This document shows, piece after piece, positions 63,408 through 64,000 of a DNA stretch of 64,000 nt. The DNA lies in contig JAEERC010000051.1 of NCBI GenBank assembly GCA_016285645.1, forward strand, positions 1-64,000. The letters run 5' to 3'. Source of the stretch: Clostridiaceae bacterium. GTDB taxonomy: Bacteria; Bacillota; Clostridia; Oscillospirales; Acutalibacteraceae. The notes under the pieces were generated by a model. That model was not told the origin of the DNA and did no database searches. It saw only the letters and a list, made by a program, of their open reading frames with translations. Position 1 is the stretch's first letter. Each line of letters starts with the position of its first letter. The position numbers were made by a program, and so were the translations under genes.

Positions 63408-64000
63408 ATGAAAAAAAGACTGTTATGTTTGTTGCTCTCTGTTATAATGGCGCTCGGTTCGGTCAGCGTTGTGGCGTTTGCGGATGAAACGCCCGGCGTG
63501 ACGGTAACCGGCGGAGAGGGAACGGGCGAAGGAACAACCGACCCGGTTAATCCCGACGACCCCGAAAACCCGGTGACTCCCACCGACCCCGAAAACCCGA
63601 CAAATCCCACGGATCCCGAAAACCCGACAAATCCCGATGACCCCGCCGAACCCGAGGAGCCTGTGGTTCTGCCCACCGACCCCGTGGCGATTGTTTACCT
63701 CTGCTCAACCTGGACGGGAATTCTCCCGCACATCTTTGTATATTTTGAAAATATAACAGAGCACGATATTCAGGTCGGCGCCTACACCTGTCCCAAGGGC
63801 GAGGGCGTGTCGCTCGGCTCGTTCGGTATGACCGTGAGCGACGGCGCGGGAGTTTATTACAATGTTGAGTGCTACCGCAACCGCGACAAGGAAAAAATCG
63901 GCGGCTTCCTCCACATTCAGCACACTGTTACGGCAAAACAGCTTGAGGAAGTTTCGGAATATATCAAAAGCGTATATTTCTGGGATCCGCTGATTATAAA
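63408..64000 (+). CDS. Secreted protein with Pro/Asp/Asn repeat linker (partial)
   Basis: At least 197 residues, running off the window. The signal peptide is MKKRLLCLLLSVIMALGSVS with cleavage near AFA. A low-complexity linker of DPENPTNPT-type repeats (residues about 45-85) follows. The rest is a beta-rich domain (YLCSTWTGILPHIFVYFENI; VGAYTCPKGEGVSLGSFG) that I do not recognise. The ATG at 63408 has GGAG 12 nt upstream; an in-frame ATG at 63396 is possible. Confidence 0.85.
   Translation, partial: MKKRLLCLLLSVIMALGSVSVVAFADETPGVTVTGGEGTGEGTTDPVNPDDPENPVTPTDPENPTNPTDPENPTNPDDPAEPEEPVVLPTDPVAIVYLCSTWTGILPHIFVYFENITEHDIQVGAYTCPKGEGVSLGSFGMTVSDGAGVYYNVECYRNRDKEKIGGFLHIQHTVTAKQLEEVSEYIKSVYFWDPLII

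Noticed and set aside
63302..63676. Gly/Ser-rich minus-strand frame near the end
   Set aside because: It is the complement of the Pro/Asp/Asn linker of the plus-strand secreted gene, which has the promoter and signal peptide.

Overview
The window looks like chromosomal DNA of an anaerobic Firmicute of class Clostridia, most like the Oscillospiraceae/Ruminococcaceae gut lineages. The grounds are AGGAGG-type ribosome sites, TTGACA-N17-TATAAT promoters, a T-box leader, BspA-type leucine-rich-repeat surface proteins, a UPF0237/UPF0210 gene pair, a CXXC lipoprotein like the C. difficile CD1871A family, and dispersed palindromic repeats of a kind common in these genomes. Family names come from motif recognition only; no database search was possible.

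Layout. 1-330: 3' end of a 23S rRNA and its terminator, with no room for a 5S gene before the terminator. 600-3200: an AT-rich type II restriction-modification island with a divergent C-type regulator and two palindromic operators. 3200-9400: acyl-CoA ligase and lipase (minus strand), then a phosphoesterase, a serine hydrolase and a nucleotide kinase. 9400-23100: two BspA-like secreted proteins bracket recG, an orphan solute-binding lipoprotein, ychF, tRNA-Arg(CCT) and an NhaC antiporter. The two BspA-like genes share promoter spacing, leader RNA, C-terminal tail and a near-identical 80-bp downstream repeat. 23200-32200: a long plus-strand run (ACT/UPF0210 pair, rmlD-like reductase, M23 peptidase, deoC, deoD, a 2-enoate-reductase-type flavoenzyme, GDPD). 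32250-37560: DUF308 protein, then a TetR regulator facing an SDR, a GH127 arabinofuranosidase and an acyltransferase-like protein. 37570-40230: an XRE-cupin-acyl-CoA-ligase fusion behind a full T-box leader. 40330-46390: an F-type ATP synthase operon. 46399-56033: cysK, a papain-like secreted protease, a dead transglutaminase-fold protein, a CHAP protein, a TlpA/CXXC/4Fe-4S redox set, a FemAB-type ligase, dut and a secreted alpha/beta hydrolase. 56090-64000: a DUF4838 protein, a secreted protein, a four-gene operon (S51 peptidase, two paralogous FAD oxidoreductases, an alkaline-phosphatase-fold protein) and the start of another secreted protein.

The points most worth follow-up are these. (1) The ATP synthase has no separate delta gene: a delta C-terminal domain is fused to the N-terminus of alpha, and epsilon lacks its C-terminal domain. 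(2) A T-box riboswitch controls an XRE-cupin-acyl-CoA-ligase fusion, which suggests that uncharged tRNA induces activation of an organic acid, perhaps for amino-acid synthesis by reductive carboxylation. (3) The duplicated BspA cassette has a shared structured leader that may be an attenuator. (4) The FAD-oxidoreductase pair carries a 55-bp identical stretch that suggests gene conversion.

Most of the longer antisense open frames are shadows produced by the GC-rich codon bias of the real genes and were left out.
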